This document shows positions 23,985 to 32,550 of a stretch of DNA of 64,000 nt, one piece after another (position 1 is the first letter of the stretch; each line of letters begins with the position of its first letter). Position numbers and translations under genes: made by a program. The DNA is taken from the NCBI GenBank assembly GCA_965215825.1, contig CBDCEM010000003.1, positions 4,340,001 through 4,404,000 on the forward strand, given 5' to 3'. The notes under the pieces are model-generated. The model had not been told where the DNA came from and did no database searches. It saw only the letters and a list, made by a program, of their open reading frames with translations. The stretch is from JAWPMT01 sp965215825. Lineage in GTDB: Bacteria; Bacteroidota; Bacteroidia; Cytophagales; Cyclobacteriaceae.

Positions 23985-26168
23985 TCATCCTAATTTAATC
24001 TCATTCTGTATGAATGGTTGATTATAGAATCGCTCTCCTGTGGCCTTGTAGAGGGCATTGGCCAATGCTCCCATAATAGGCGGCAACGAAGGTTCTCCTA
24101 ATCCGGTTGGATCAACTCCTTTGTTGATGAAGAATGTCTCAATCTCTAGCGGTGCTTCCCGCTGACGAATCAATCGGTAACGATCGAAGTTCTGCTGCTC
24201 GGGCGATCCGTCTTTGAAGGTCAGTTGGCCATACATGGCATGTCCGATCCCATCCACAATACCGCCCTCAATCTGATTTTTGGCAGCACCTGGATTCACG
24301 ACAACACCACAATCCACCACACACCAAACTTTCTTGACTCGTGGTGTACCGTTTTGCATTTCAATGTCCAACACCTGAGCTACATAGGAGTTATGGCAAT
24401 AATATGCGGATACGCCTCGGTGTACACCCGGTGTTTCTGTACCCCAATTGGCTTTTTCTTTCACTGCTTTCAGCACACCTGCATATCGTTCAGGGTCATA
24501 ATCATTCCGTTCTCCAATAGGATCACTGATTACTCGATCAAACAACTCCAATCGGAAGTCTATCGGATCTTTACCCGCTGCTTCTGCAATCTCATCAAGG
24601 AAAGCATTTTCAATACCTGCCATGAAATTGGATCGAGGCGCTCTCCAGGCGCCTTGTGAGATATTCGATTCCACGCCTTCATTCTCTGCCAGGTAGTTAT
24701 CTACCGAACCTGCAGGAAAACGATCTGCAAATACAGGGCTTCCGTGAATTCCTGACCCTTTCACATGAAATGCTGTGAGCTTGTTGTTTTCGTCCAGAGC
24801 TGCACGATACTTCACCTGATAGGCAGGGCGATAAGTACCCTGGGTCATGTCGTCTTCTCTTGTATAAACCAGCTTAATCGGTGTTCCTACTTTTTTAGAA
24901 ATGGCAGCTGCTTCCAGGCCGAAGTTACCATATAGCCTTCGTCCAAAACCACCTCCCATTCGAGTCATGTCAATCGTAATATTTTCCTCAGGTATACCCA
25001 GGAGACTAGAGGCACTTTTACTCAAATATTCAGGCGTCTGAATAGGTCCGAGTAATTCCGCGCTACCTTCTTTCACGTCAGCAAAGAAGTTCATAGGCTC
25101 CATCGTATTGTGCGCCAGAAACGGAGCTGAATATGTGCGATCAATCACTTTGGCTGCACTAGCAAAAACCTGATTCGGATTCCCGTTTTCTCTTGCTGCC
25201 TCTGATTTCTTATCGAGGGATTTCGCTAGTTGGGTATTGTGATCTTCTGTGCTTTCGGCAGGAGTATCCTGTGTCCACTCTATTTTTAGCGCTTTCTTGG
25301 CTTTCATCACCTGCCAGGTAGACCTACCAACCACGGCCACCAGTTCGGTAAAGGCGTTGGTATCTGACCACTGCTTTTCGGCAGGCTCTGTCTGGACAGT
25401 TACTACATCCGTGATACCGGACACGGCTCGCGCGTCTGAATCATCCACGGATTTGATCTTCATACCAAAAGCAGGCGGATGTACGATCATGGCAATCTGC
25501 ATGCCTTCTCGCTTCGTATCCATTCCGTAGAGAGGCTGACCTGTTACAATCTTAGGTGCATCGACATTTTTCTTAGTTTGACCAATGATCTTGAAATCCT
25601 TGGGGTCCTTCAGTTTCACGTCCTGAGGCACTTCCAGGCCGGAAGCTGCGGAGGCCATGGCTCCGTATCCAGCAGATTTCCCTGAACTATGTTTAATTAC
25701 ACCATTCTCAGTGGTCAACTCCCCAACCGGAACCTGCCATTCTTTGGCCGCCGCTTCTAGCAACATCCTCCTTACCGTTGCTCCTGCCGTGCGTAGACTT
25801 GTCCATCCTTGCCGGATTGACTGACTACCTCCGGCCAGTTGACGGGTATATTTGGCAATATCGTAAGGTGCTTGTTCGACTATTACGTTCTTCCAATCCA
25901 CGTCCAGTTCCTCTGCAACGATCATGGGCATAGATGTCTTTACATTCTGCCCGATTTCAGGATTAGGAGAGTAAATCGTTACTACCCCATTGTCCCCTAT
26001 CTTGATGAATGCATTCATGTCGATCCAGGTCTCAGGGATACCCAGGACTTCTGCTTGTTCCGGTGCACAGCTTTGCAACCAGCTAACGCCTAACATGATG
26101 CCACCACCAGCCATGGTAGAGACCTTCATGAAAGATCGACGATTATATTTCTCTTTGATTAAAGTCAT
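23985..26168 (-). CDS. Molybdopterin-binding large subunit of a xanthine-oxidase-family dehydrogenase (isoquinoline 1-oxidoreductase beta-like)
   Basis: A 727-residue, single-gene form of the large subunit carrying the molybdopterin cofactor. A twin-arginine signal (NRRSFMKVSTMAGGG) at the N-terminus indicates folded export to the periplasm. Landmarks are GGGFGRRLYGNFGLEAA (cofactor contact), YTREDDMTQGTYRP and, near the C-terminus, GLGEPSLPPIMGALANAL with the catalytic Glu of the family. The small iron-sulfur subunit precedes it by about 19 bases. Substrate is unknown; the closest family name is isoquinoline 1-oxidoreductase beta subunit, but aldehydes are also plausible. No FAD subunit gene is present. 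Confidence 0.9.
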   Translation of the reverse strand: MTLIKEKYNRRSFMKVSTMAGGGIMLGVSWLQSCAPEQAEVLGIPETWIDMNAFIKIGDNGVVTIYSPNPEIGQNVKTSMPMIVAEELDVDWKNVIVEQAPYDIAKYTRQLAGGSQSIRQGWTSLRTAGATVRRMLLEAAAKEWQVPVGELTTENGVIKHSSGKSAGYGAMASAASGLEVPQDVKLKDPKDFKIIGQTKKNVDAPKIVTGQPLYGMDTKREGMQIAMIVHPPAFGMKIKSVDDSDARAVSGITDVVTVQTEPAEKQWSDTNAFTELVAVVGRSTWQVMKAKKALKIEWTQDTPAESTEDHNTQLAKSLDKKSEAARENGNPNQVFASAAKVIDRTYSAPFLAHNTMEPMNFFADVKEGSAELLGPIQTPEYLSKSASSLLGIPEENITIDMTRMGGGFGRRLYGNFGLEAAAISKKVGTPIKLVYTREDDMTQGTYRPAYQVKYRAALDENNKLTAFHVKGSGIHGSPVFADRFPAGSVDNYLAENEGVESNISQGAWRAPRSNFMAGIENAFLDEIAEAAGKDPIDFRLELFDRVISDPIGERNDYDPERYAGVLKAVKEKANWGTETPGVHRGVSAYYCHNSYVAQVLDIEMQNGTPRVKKVWCVVDCGVVVNPGAAKNQIEGGIVDGIGHAMYGQLTFKDGSPEQQNFDRYRLIRQREAPLEIETFFINKGVDPTGLGEPSLPPIMGALANALYKATGERFYNQPFIQNEIKLG

Positions 26169-26187
26169 GATTCCAGGTTTTCGGTGA

Positions 26188-26658
26188 TTAGCTCATTTTT
26201 GAAGCTGCTGTTTTAATCGCGGCTTTGATTCTCGTATAAGTTCCACACCGGCATAGATTACCGTTCATCGCATTTTCGATTTGCTCATCTGAAGGGCTTG
26301 GATTGTTTGCCAGAAAGGAAGCAGCATTCATGATTTGTCCTGCCTGGCAATAGCCACACTGAGGAACATCATGCTCCAACCACGCTTGTTGAACTGCATG
26401 CTCCGCCTTTTGCGCTTTTTCTGAGAGCCCTTCGATGGTTGTGATTTCACCATCTCCCACTGCCGCAACTGGCAACTGGCAGGATCTTACTGCCGTTCCG
26501 TTTAAATGAATGGTACATGCACCACACTGTGCAATCCCACAACCGAATTTTGTTCCCACCAGATCAAGCTCGTCACGAAGTACCCACAACATGGGGGTAT
26601 CATCATCGACATTTACCTGTCTGGAGGCTCCATTTACCTTGATATTGAAAGTAGCCAT
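26188..26658 (-). CDS. (2Fe-2S)-binding small subunit of the molybdopterin oxidoreductase
   Basis: A 156-residue protein with two [2Fe-2S] clusters: the plant-type cluster in KFGCGIAQCGACTIHLNG with its last Cys in VRSCQLPV, and the second cluster in QCGYCQAGQIM with NGNLCRCGTYTRI. It transfers electrons from the molybdopterin subunit. I use the ATG at 26658, because the residues encoded further upstream (start at 26736) do not fit the family. It is the first gene of the pair. No signal peptide is present, so it is probably carried out through the twin-arginine pathway by the large subunit. Confidence 0.92.
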   Translation of the reverse strand: MATFNIKVNGASRQVNVDDDTPMLWVLRDELDLVGTKFGCGIAQCGACTIHLNGTAVRSCQLPVAAVGDGEITTIEGLSEKAQKAEHAVQQAWLEHDVPQCGYCQAGQIMNAASFLANNPSPSDEQIENAMNGNLCRCGTYTRIKAAIKTAASKMS

Positions 26659-26959
26659 TGAAATTTTCAAGAGTTTAACTTCCTCAAGATAATAAGTATT
26701 TGGGGCTCCATTAGTGTAGTAATGGACATAATCCACCAGCGGAAGGCATTACCAAGACAAACGGCAGATTAATAACCTCAAAGGCAGGCCTTCGAATGAC
26801 ATAAGTTTTTGAATGAAAAGTCTGCACTGACTTTTAGAAAATGCTGTTAACTGAAGTTTTGATTCTGTGCCTTTAAGTGGTTTCAGTCTTCAAGTTTAAT
26901 AAAGACGAAATCGTCCACAGCCATCTACTGATATTACAGCCGAATTAAGAAAGTGTGGC
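26659..26959. other. Intergenic region upstream of the oxidoreductase operon
   Basis: About 300 bases with no supported gene. The oxidoreductase promoter should lie in it, since the upstream barrel gene ends at 26960. I see no terminator hairpin or strong palindrome. Confidence 0.4.
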
Positions 26960-27844
26960 TTAATTATTTTCCAGGTTAAAACGGAAGACCAATCCTGCTC
27001 TGACAACAATCCCGTCTGTTGAAATGCGATCCAACTCCGTTCTATCGTCTCCAAATTTTACGAGATTGAGGGCCCAATCTATTTTATCACCGGTCTCAAA
27101 CAGTTTATATCCACTTCCTACCAGGAAACCAATCTTCGCATTGAAAACGATGTTTTTAGTCAGATAGTAATCAGAAAACAAACTCATCAAATTCATCGCT
27201 CGTTGTAAATAAAAATCACCATCGGAAGGCTGTCGATAAGTTTGGAAAACACCCAGGAAGTCAACCCCGATAAACCAATTGTCCTTTTGCTGATAGGAAA
27301 TCGCTCCTGTTGAGGGCAGAACACCATAAAACCGGAGTTTCGACGTAATTTTCCAATCTACTCCAAACAACGGGGTAAAAATGGGTCCCATAAATTCGGT
27401 ATTGCCATAAAAGCCTAAGCGAAACTCATTTTCTTCGGTTTTCTTGTAGGTATAGAGGGCGGCTATGCCAAATTGATAGGCATCACTACTGATCTCAAAA
27501 GCATCACTATTCATGCGCTGAAAAGTGAGTACCGTCAATGGGCGTTCTGGTTTGATATTAATGTTCGCACCGAGATTCAACGTCAGGTTTCTGGCTTTGT
27601 AGTCCGAGAAGACATCCTCCACGCCCGTACCCTCAATGACAAGTCCAGTCAAAATTACATTCCCGGAGGACAGAAGAATTGGCACTTGTAGTGTAGCGTT
27701 GACACCCGTCAGTTCCTCATAGTCATTACCCATCAATCCACGGGTAACATCTACTCTGGCAATGTCGATAAAACCCTGACCACACAGCCAAAACGGAATA
27801 ATGAAAATTAAGCAAAAAACGCTCTTTTTCAAGGAAAGACTCAT
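26960..27844 (-). CDS. DUF6268 family outer-membrane beta-barrel protein
   Basis: A 294-residue protein with a signal peptide (SVFCLIFIIPFWLCGQG, cleavage after GQ). The mature chain is rich in alternating hydrophobic strands (QLGVFG-like, VGVDFLGVF, FNAKIGFLVG) and ends with a Phe-Asn end strand (RAGLVFRFNLENN), as in outer-membrane barrels. It matches DUF6268. The ATG at 27844 overlaps the TGA of the Dabb gene by four bases (ATGA), so the two are probably co-translated. Function is unknown. Confidence 0.8.
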   Translation of the reverse strand: MSLSLKKSVFCLIFIIPFWLCGQGFIDIARVDVTRGLMGNDYEELTGVNATLQVPILLSSGNVILTGLVIEGTGVEDVFSDYKARNLTLNLGANINIKPERPLTVLTFQRMNSDAFEISSDAYQFGIAALYTYKKTEENEFRLGFYGNTEFMGPIFTPLFGVDWKITSKLRFYGVLPSTGAISYQQKDNWFIGVDFLGVFQTYRQPSDGDFYLQRAMNLMSLFSDYYLTKNIVFNAKIGFLVGSGYKLFETGDKIDWALNLVKFGDDRTELDRISTDGIVVRAGLVFRFNLENN

Positions 27845-28239
27845 GCCCAGGAATCGTAAACCTGTACCCGCTTCCACAAATGCTTGTAATCTTCGATGTA
27901 ATCCAAATGAGCCTGATGAGCCTGATAAACATCCTGATCCTCCTTACTATCAAAAGTTACCACGAGTGACACCTGATAGGTTCCATCTACAACGTCTCTT
28001 GGAGTACCTGCTGGTTTACCGATGTGATATGTCTTGATAGCATCTACCTTTTCAAAAAAATCTTTGGTGCCATCGATGAATGCATTTATGGTTTTTTCAT
28101 CTTCTGGTTCATTCATCCAGAAAAAAACCATGTGTACAAATCGTCCTGGAAAGTTATTTTGACCCTTAGAAACCAAAGGAGCTAAACCTAAGGCAGCTAA
28201 AGCTGCAGTTGCTTTTTTGAAAAATGAGCGCTTGTTCAT
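27841..28239 (-). CDS. Dabb family (stress-responsive A/B barrel) protein with Tat-like signal
   Basis: A 132-residue protein. The N-terminus MNKRSFFKKATAALAALGL resembles a signal; it has KRSFFK rather than a twin RR, so Tat export is uncertain. The Dabb domain starts at FVHMVFFWMNEPED and has the typical TYQVSLVVTFDSKEDQDVYQ and HLDYIED pattern, giving a dimeric alpha-beta barrel. The function of exported members is unknown. It lies directly before a DUF6268 barrel gene. Confidence 0.85.
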   Translation of the reverse strand: MNKRSFFKKATAALAALGLAPLVSKGQNNFPGRFVHMVFFWMNEPEDEKTINAFIDGTKDFFEKVDAIKTYHIGKPAGTPRDVVDGTYQVSLVVTFDSKEDQDVYQAHQAHLDYIEDYKHLWKRVQVYDSWA

Positions 28240-28312
28240 AATTGAGAAGTTTGGCTAAAATTAGTTGCCTTGAGCCCTTTTAACCAAACTTTTTAAGTAA
28301 AGTGCCGCCTGA

Positions 28313-29416
28313 TTATCCGGCTGGCTCCAATTGGGGCTGTACCCTGCCAAGCGATGCCAACATACGTCCGTGGTTCAATATCGCTAAAAGGAACGTTCTC
28401 TGGCTATTGTACTGAATGTCAAACTCTCTCGCTGTAGCAGACACGATTTTCGAGATTTTATGATAATGTACGTGACAGATAGTTGGAAACAAATGGTGCT
28501 CCACCTGAAAATTTAATCCCCCGATCAACCACGACAATACCCGATTACTTGTCCCAAAGTTCGTTGTTGTAGCGAGCTGATGAACTGCGAAGTTATTATC
28601 CATTTGACCTTCATCATCGGGTAAAGGAAATTCACATTCAGGCATTACGTGTGCACTTTGAAATACGATAGACAACAAAAAGCCCGTAATGAAATGCATG
28701 ATTACAAAACCCAAAATTGACCACCACCATGGAGTCGATAGCAATACAAGAGGTAATACAAGCATCACAATTAGATAGCCTCCCTTCCAAATGGCAAGGT
28801 CAGTAATCAATCTGGAAAATTCCTGACGGCTTTTGATCAACCCCATTTTCCGGTAACGAAAAGCTCTTAGCACGTCATTGATCAGCTTGCTCATGGTCAT
28901 CATCCCATAGAGCACCCACGCATAGATATGTTGAAACCGGTGAATCCCCATTAGTTTCTGATTAGGAGAAAACCTTAAGATGGGTGTAATAAAAATATCT
29001 TCGTCTCCACCGTCAATGTTCGTGAAAGTATGATGTAAGACATTGTGTTGCAGTCGCCAGATCTCCGTATGTCCTCCAATGAGATTGAGGACAAGGCCCA
29101 TCAGCTTATTCACTTTGGCATTTTTGGAATATGCACCATGAATGGCATCGTGCATGACATTCAGTCCCAGGCCAGCTTTGCCTACTCCGATTAAAATCCA
29201 GAGCGAAAAGAATACCAAGGCATTTGACGCTATTCCTGATAACAGAAGTACAAGCGGTATAGCGAATACCAAAAACATGATTGCCGTTTTAATAACCAAT
29301 TGTGCATTACCATGCTTACTGACGTTATTAACACGGAAGTATTCGTTTACTCGAAATTTCAGAATGCTTTCAAATTCGGCATCACTTTCTTTCGAAAACC
29401 TATAAGGGGTTTTCAT
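28313..29416 (-). CDS. Membrane fatty acid desaturase (acyl-CoA / lipid type)
   Basis: A 367-residue multi-pass protein with the three His boxes of membrane di-iron desaturases: HDAIH (residues 89-93), HNVLHH (124-129) and QVEHH (304-308). The GQ-EHH variant with Gln is typical of the linoleoyl-CoA-type branch. It inserts a double bond in lipid acyl chains and so tunes membrane fluidity. The start is placed at the ATG at 29416; a TTG four codons upstream is less likely. No cytochrome b5 domain is present, so an external electron donor is needed. It seems monocistronic. Confidence 0.9.
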   Translation of the reverse strand: MKTPYRFSKESDAEFESILKFRVNEYFRVNNVSKHGNAQLVIKTAIMFLVFAIPLVLLLSGIASNALVFFSLWILIGVGKAGLGLNVMHDAIHGAYSKNAKVNKLMGLVLNLIGGHTEIWRLQHNVLHHTFTNIDGGDEDIFITPILRFSPNQKLMGIHRFQHIYAWVLYGMMTMSKLINDVLRAFRYRKMGLIKSRQEFSRLITDLAIWKGGYLIVMLVLPLVLLSTPWWWSILGFVIMHFITGFLLSIVFQSAHVMPECEFPLPDDEGQMDNNFAVHQLATTTNFGTSNRVLSWLIGGLNFQVEHHLFPTICHVHYHKISKIVSATAREFDIQYNSQRTFLLAILNHGRMLASLGRVQPQLEPAG

Positions 29417-29659
29417 AATCACGGGCAAGGTTCTTTAAATTTTGGTGAAGTTACTAAAATTGCCGCTATGACTAATCCAAAACTTGATGGGCGCGCAAGA
29501 GACAAATGAAATTTACGAGCTTCCATTCGTTGGAAATTGCACTGAATAACCTCTCTTTTTCTTTTACAATTTGAAAGCTTCAGCTGCAAGGTTTCGAATA
29601 AATTTCCTTCTTCAGAAGAAGAAATAGCTCTTGGTCCAACTCGAAAAGGAGCAAAAAAA

Positions 29660-29685
29660 AGCCAATCACGCAAACGTGATTGGCT
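29660..29685 (-). terminator. Terminator of the 71-residue protein gene
   Basis: A perfect 11-base stem, AGCCAATCACG (29660-29670) with CGTGATTGGCT (29675-29685), around the loop CAAA. On the minus strand it is followed by eight T. It lies just after the stop at 29709. Confidence 0.9.
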
Positions 29686-29708
29686 GTTTATTATTGAAGG
29701 ATTTGAAC

Positions 29709-29924
29709 CTAATTCTTCTTAGGAAGTTTATTATCGATCACTTTACCGTTTTTTACTTCACCGTAATAAACGACGTTGTAAAAACCCTCGTATCGCTTGA
29801 TCGACTCGTACAATTGGGTGATGTTTTCACTTCGGATCTTCACCCCTTTGTTCTCACCTTGCCTTCTCAATTCAATGTAGTAGCCCGCTTTTAATTTAAT
29901 TGGGGCTGATAATGGTCTTGCCAT
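29709..29924 (-). CDS. Small hypothetical protein (71 residues)
   Basis: A basic 71-residue protein (MARPLSAPIKLKAGYYIEL ... VYYGEVKNGKVIDNKLPKKN) with no signal peptide, membrane segment or recognised motif. Its length and even spread of charges, and the clear terminator after it, support translation. It follows the Lys-rich gene at 30017 by about 90 bases, in the same direction. Family not recognised. Confidence 0.6.
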   Translation of the reverse strand: MARPLSAPIKLKAGYYIELRRQGENKGVKIRSENITQLYESIKRYEGFYNVVYYGEVKNGKVIDNKLPKKN

Positions 29925-29958
29925 AATGATTATTTATTAAACCAATTTTTTCAAGTGC

Positions 29959-30152
29959 CTTCTTGCGGAGGCGTATTGTGTAATATTTTCGTTTTCGTTG
30001 ATCAATTCCTCAGACTTCAGCCTTTGGCATTATTTCTTGCCGGTTTCTTTTCTTCTACAACTTCTTCCGGAGGCGTATTAGTAATATTTCCGTTTTCGTC
30101 GATGTATGCCATCATATCGTCAAGACTCCCGCCTTTGGCATTATTTTCTTGT
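29959..30152 (-). repeat. Degenerate tandem duplication of a C-terminal coding module
   Basis: Two related stretches of about 85-92 bases lie in tandem. The copy at 30061-30152 encodes part of the gene at 30017 (module with NNAKGG, SLDDMMAYIDENGNIT and TPPEE). The copy at 29959-30040 overlaps and follows that gene's stop codon, and is a decayed version of the same module: it keeps the sequence for AATAATGCCAAAGGC and the ACGCCTCCG core but has a stop and indels. Read on the minus strand the order is intact copy, short spacer, decayed copy. Confidence 0.6.
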
Positions 30153-30244
30153 CTTTCCTTCTTCTTCAATTCCTTCTCGTGCCTTTTCCTCAACTTTTCC
30201 TTCTGTTTCTGAGCTTTAATAAAGCTATTCTGCGATCTTCCCAT
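30017..30244 (-). CDS. Small Lys-rich protein of the cold-shock-associated MGRSQ type
   Basis: A 75-residue, highly basic, coiled-coil-like protein. It begins MGRSQNSFIKAQKQKEK, continues with Lys/Arg/Glu-rich helices, and has the module SLDDMMAYIDENGNITNTPP near the end. I recall very similar small proteins in Bacteroidota lying next to cold-shock-domain genes, which suggests an RNA-related or cold-shock role. No cold-shock gene is adjacent here. A decayed duplicate of its C-terminal module follows the stop. Function remains unproven. Confidence 0.65.
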   Translation of the reverse strand: MGRSQNSFIKAQKQKEKLRKRHEKELKKKERQENNAKGGSLDDMMAYIDENGNITNTPPEEVVEEKKPARNNAKG

Positions 30245-30834
30245 ATCCTACTATTCGTCTGAGTTACAGTCTGGCCACCGAAACTCTATTCAAAATTGAA
30301 GAGCACCCTCCGACATGTTTCCATCTGAAAGTGTCCAGCTCTTCAGCTACATGAGCAGCTTTTTTTAATTCGTTGTGAAATTGCCAATTGAAATTCCGAT
30401 TAAAGGTATAGCCATTACTGGCATTTGCTAATCGGTGATTGTTCAATAATTCAAAAGCGTAGTTGGTGGGGACCTCTCCCGTTACCCGGACTGGTGAGTT
30501 GTTTTTTGTTCGATTTGGGCAGCCTATGATACTTGCTGCTGTGATTATTTGGTTCCCTACGTTTGCGATACGCCTATTTAATTTTAATTCCTAATAATTC
30601 CTTCTGGTGGCAAAACATTCACACCAGTTGGTTTCAAAATCGGATTCCAGGTTTTATTTGCCTTTCGAAAAAATGGGCAGGTGCCTCAAATGCCGTCAAT
30701 GAAAGTAAGTAAAAAAGCAGGTCTATTTAGTTGGCAAGAAGTGAATTGGCCTGCGTTGATCACCCATCTTTCAAGACGCGAATTTAAGCATTTTTAGGCA
30801 AAAATCCCAGAAATCACCACATTAGAAGCATGAA
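30245..30834. other. Long intergenic region upstream of the Lys-rich gene
   Basis: About 590 bases with no recognised gene. A 60-codon minus frame at 30264-30446 starts with TTG, ends about 20 bases before the gene at 30017-30244, and has no recognised family, so it is left unassigned. There is a possible long 5' leader for the Lys-rich gene with a GAAGAGC/GCTCTTC inverted pair (around 30298-30346), which could fold. The upstream end holds the tail of the DEAD-box operon; no terminator was recognised for it. Confidence 0.35.
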
Positions 30835-32040
30835 CTACTTTTTACCTCTGGAGCGACCGGGTTTTCGACGGCCGCCACGCATCTGTTTAGGACTGTAGAC
30901 AGGTCCATCGCCAATTTCCGGTGGAAGTTTCGCTTTGATTACTTCCCGACCCAACAGCTTTTCTATTTTGGAGAACTTCGTTTGCTCTTTTTCGCTAATT
31001 AACGTGAAAGCCGCTCCCTGAGAAGCTGCTCTGGCTGTTCTGCCAATTCGGTGAATGTAATCTTCACCATCATTCGGAACATCATAGTTTACCACCAGTT
31101 CAATGTCCTCAATATCGATCCCTCTCGATAGAATATCCGTTGCCACCAGAATATTCAGCTTCTTATTTTTAAATGACGTAAGGATTTCTTCACGCTGAGC
31201 CTGATCCAGGTCAGAATGAATTCCTTCACTCATCAAATCCAATTTCTGAAGCGCACGATTAAGCTCCTTTGCTCCTTCTTTTGTAGAGGAGAAAACAATC
31301 ACACTGCTTAGGTTTTTTCGTGTGAGTAAAAACTTCATCAATGGAATTTTCTGATCCTCATATACTGAAAATGCTGCTTGAACAACTCTCTCAGCAGGTT
31401 TTGAAACTGCGATCTTAATTTCTTCATGATCGGTAAGTACTGCATCCATGAGTGACCGAATCTTCGGAGGCATGGTTGCAGAAAAAAGCAAGGTCTGTCG
31501 CTCCTTAGGTGTATGCGAAATGATCCTGGTGATGTCTTGATTAAATCCCATATCCAGCATGCGATCAGCTTCGTCGAGTACCAGGTACTGCAATTTGTTT
31601 AATTCCATGTAGGGCATAGACAAATGCGCAATAAGTCTACCAGGTGTACCAATGATAAAATCGGCCCCTTCAACGATAGCCTTTTTCTCGCGGCTAAAAC
31701 TATCCCCGTCATTTCCACCATAGATCGCAATCGAGCTGATCGGCGTGAAATAGGAAAGACCTTCCAACTGTTGATCAATCTGTATGGCCAATTCACGAGT
31801 GGGAACAATCACCAATGCCTTTATTGAAGTGTCCTCACTTTTTTTGGCAATGATCTTGTGGATCAATGGCAACAGGAATGCCGCAGTTTTCCCCGTACCT
31901 GTCTGGGCAGAAGCAATGATATCTTTCCCGTCAATAATTTTGGGGATTGCCTTTTGCTGTATAGGGGTGGCTTCGGTAAATCCAATGGCATTAATGCCTT
32001 CTACCAATCTTTCGTCTAGTCCAAATGATGTGAAATCCAA
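30835..32040 (-). CDS. DEAD/DEAH-box RNA helicase (RhlE-like)
   Basis: A 401-residue ATP-dependent RNA helicase. Motifs are in order: Q motif FTEATPIQQKAI, Walker A ASAQTGTGKTAAF, PTRELA, Walker B VLDEADRMLD, SAT in LFSATMPPKI, then the second domain with VIVFSSTKEG, LVATDILSRGID and HRIGRTARA. A short basic tail (MRGGRRKPGRSRGKK) replaces longer C-terminal domains, which suits RhlE-type proteins. The start is TTG, right before the family-typical Phe-Thr-Ser-Phe-Gly. Likely acts in ribosome assembly or RNA unwinding at low temperature. Divergent from the DoxX-like gene. Confidence 0.93.
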   Translation of the reverse strand: MDFTSFGLDERLVEGINAIGFTEATPIQQKAIPKIIDGKDIIASAQTGTGKTAAFLLPLIHKIIAKKSEDTSIKALVIVPTRELAIQIDQQLEGLSYFTPISSIAIYGGNDGDSFSREKKAIVEGADFIIGTPGRLIAHLSMPYMELNKLQYLVLDEADRMLDMGFNQDITRIISHTPKERQTLLFSATMPPKIRSLMDAVLTDHEEIKIAVSKPAERVVQAAFSVYEDQKIPLMKFLLTRKNLSSVIVFSSTKEGAKELNRALQKLDLMSEGIHSDLDQAQREEILTSFKNKKLNILVATDILSRGIDIEDIELVVNYDVPNDGEDYIHRIGRTARAASQGAAFTLISEKEQTKFSKIEKLLGREVIKAKLPPEIGDGPVYSPKQMRGGRRKPGRSRGKK

Positions 32041-32149
32041 GAGTAGCTTATTTTGCTATAAAGGCTACGAAGCTACATCAAAACCTTTAAATGTTAAGGT
32101 GAATGAAAAATATGACAGGTTAGTATAATTTACAGCAGTTACCTTCTGC

Positions 32150-32503
32150 ATGGTCATTATGGAAATCAGCAAATACATTATGGCGACCCTGTATATACTC
32201 GCGGGCGCCAATCATTTTGTCAACCCCAGGTTCTACTACAAGATCATTCCACCATTTTTCAAGAATAAGCCTTTGATCAATCAACTGTCAGGTGCGGTAG
32301 AAATTTTACTCGGCATCTTATTGTTTACGTCTTATAGCTCATGGGCTGCCTGGGGTATTATTGCTCTATTAATCGCAGTATTTCCAGCAAATATCTATCA
32401 CCTCCAACAAAAAGGAGCCGGTATGAAAGTTCCTGTTTGGGCCCTTTGGATCCGGTTACCCATGCAGTTTCTGCTCATTTATTGGGCATATGTATTTACA
32501 TAA
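32150..32503 (+). CDS. DoxX-like small membrane protein
   Basis: A 117-residue protein with four hydrophobic helices. It starts with MVIMEISKYIMATLYIL, has AGANHFVNPRFYYKIIPPF and SGAVEILLGILLF in the first half, and ends in a hydrophobic helix (LLIYWAYVF). The four-helix pattern with Gly-Ala-x-His near helix one resembles DoxX/DoxD-like proteins (DUF417-type neighbours are alternatives). Function is unknown. The start could equally be the ATG at 32159. Divergent from the RNA helicase. Confidence 0.7.
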   Translation: MVIMEISKYIMATLYILAGANHFVNPRFYYKIIPPFFKNKPLINQLSGAVEILLGILLFTSYSSWAAWGIIALLIAVFPANIYHLQQKGAGMKVPVWALWIRLPMQFLLIYWAYVFT

Positions 32504-32550
32504 AGAGAAGCTGGCGTGATTCTTGGATCAGGATGTGAAACCTTCCTGAA

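Noticed and set aside
24225..24659. 144-codon frame antisense to the molybdopterin subunit
   Set aside because: Lies inside a well-supported gene on the other strand; shadow frame.
30264..30446. 60-codon frame upstream of the Lys-rich gene
   Set aside because: Starts with TTG and has no recognised family; may be real but cannot be supported from sequence alone.
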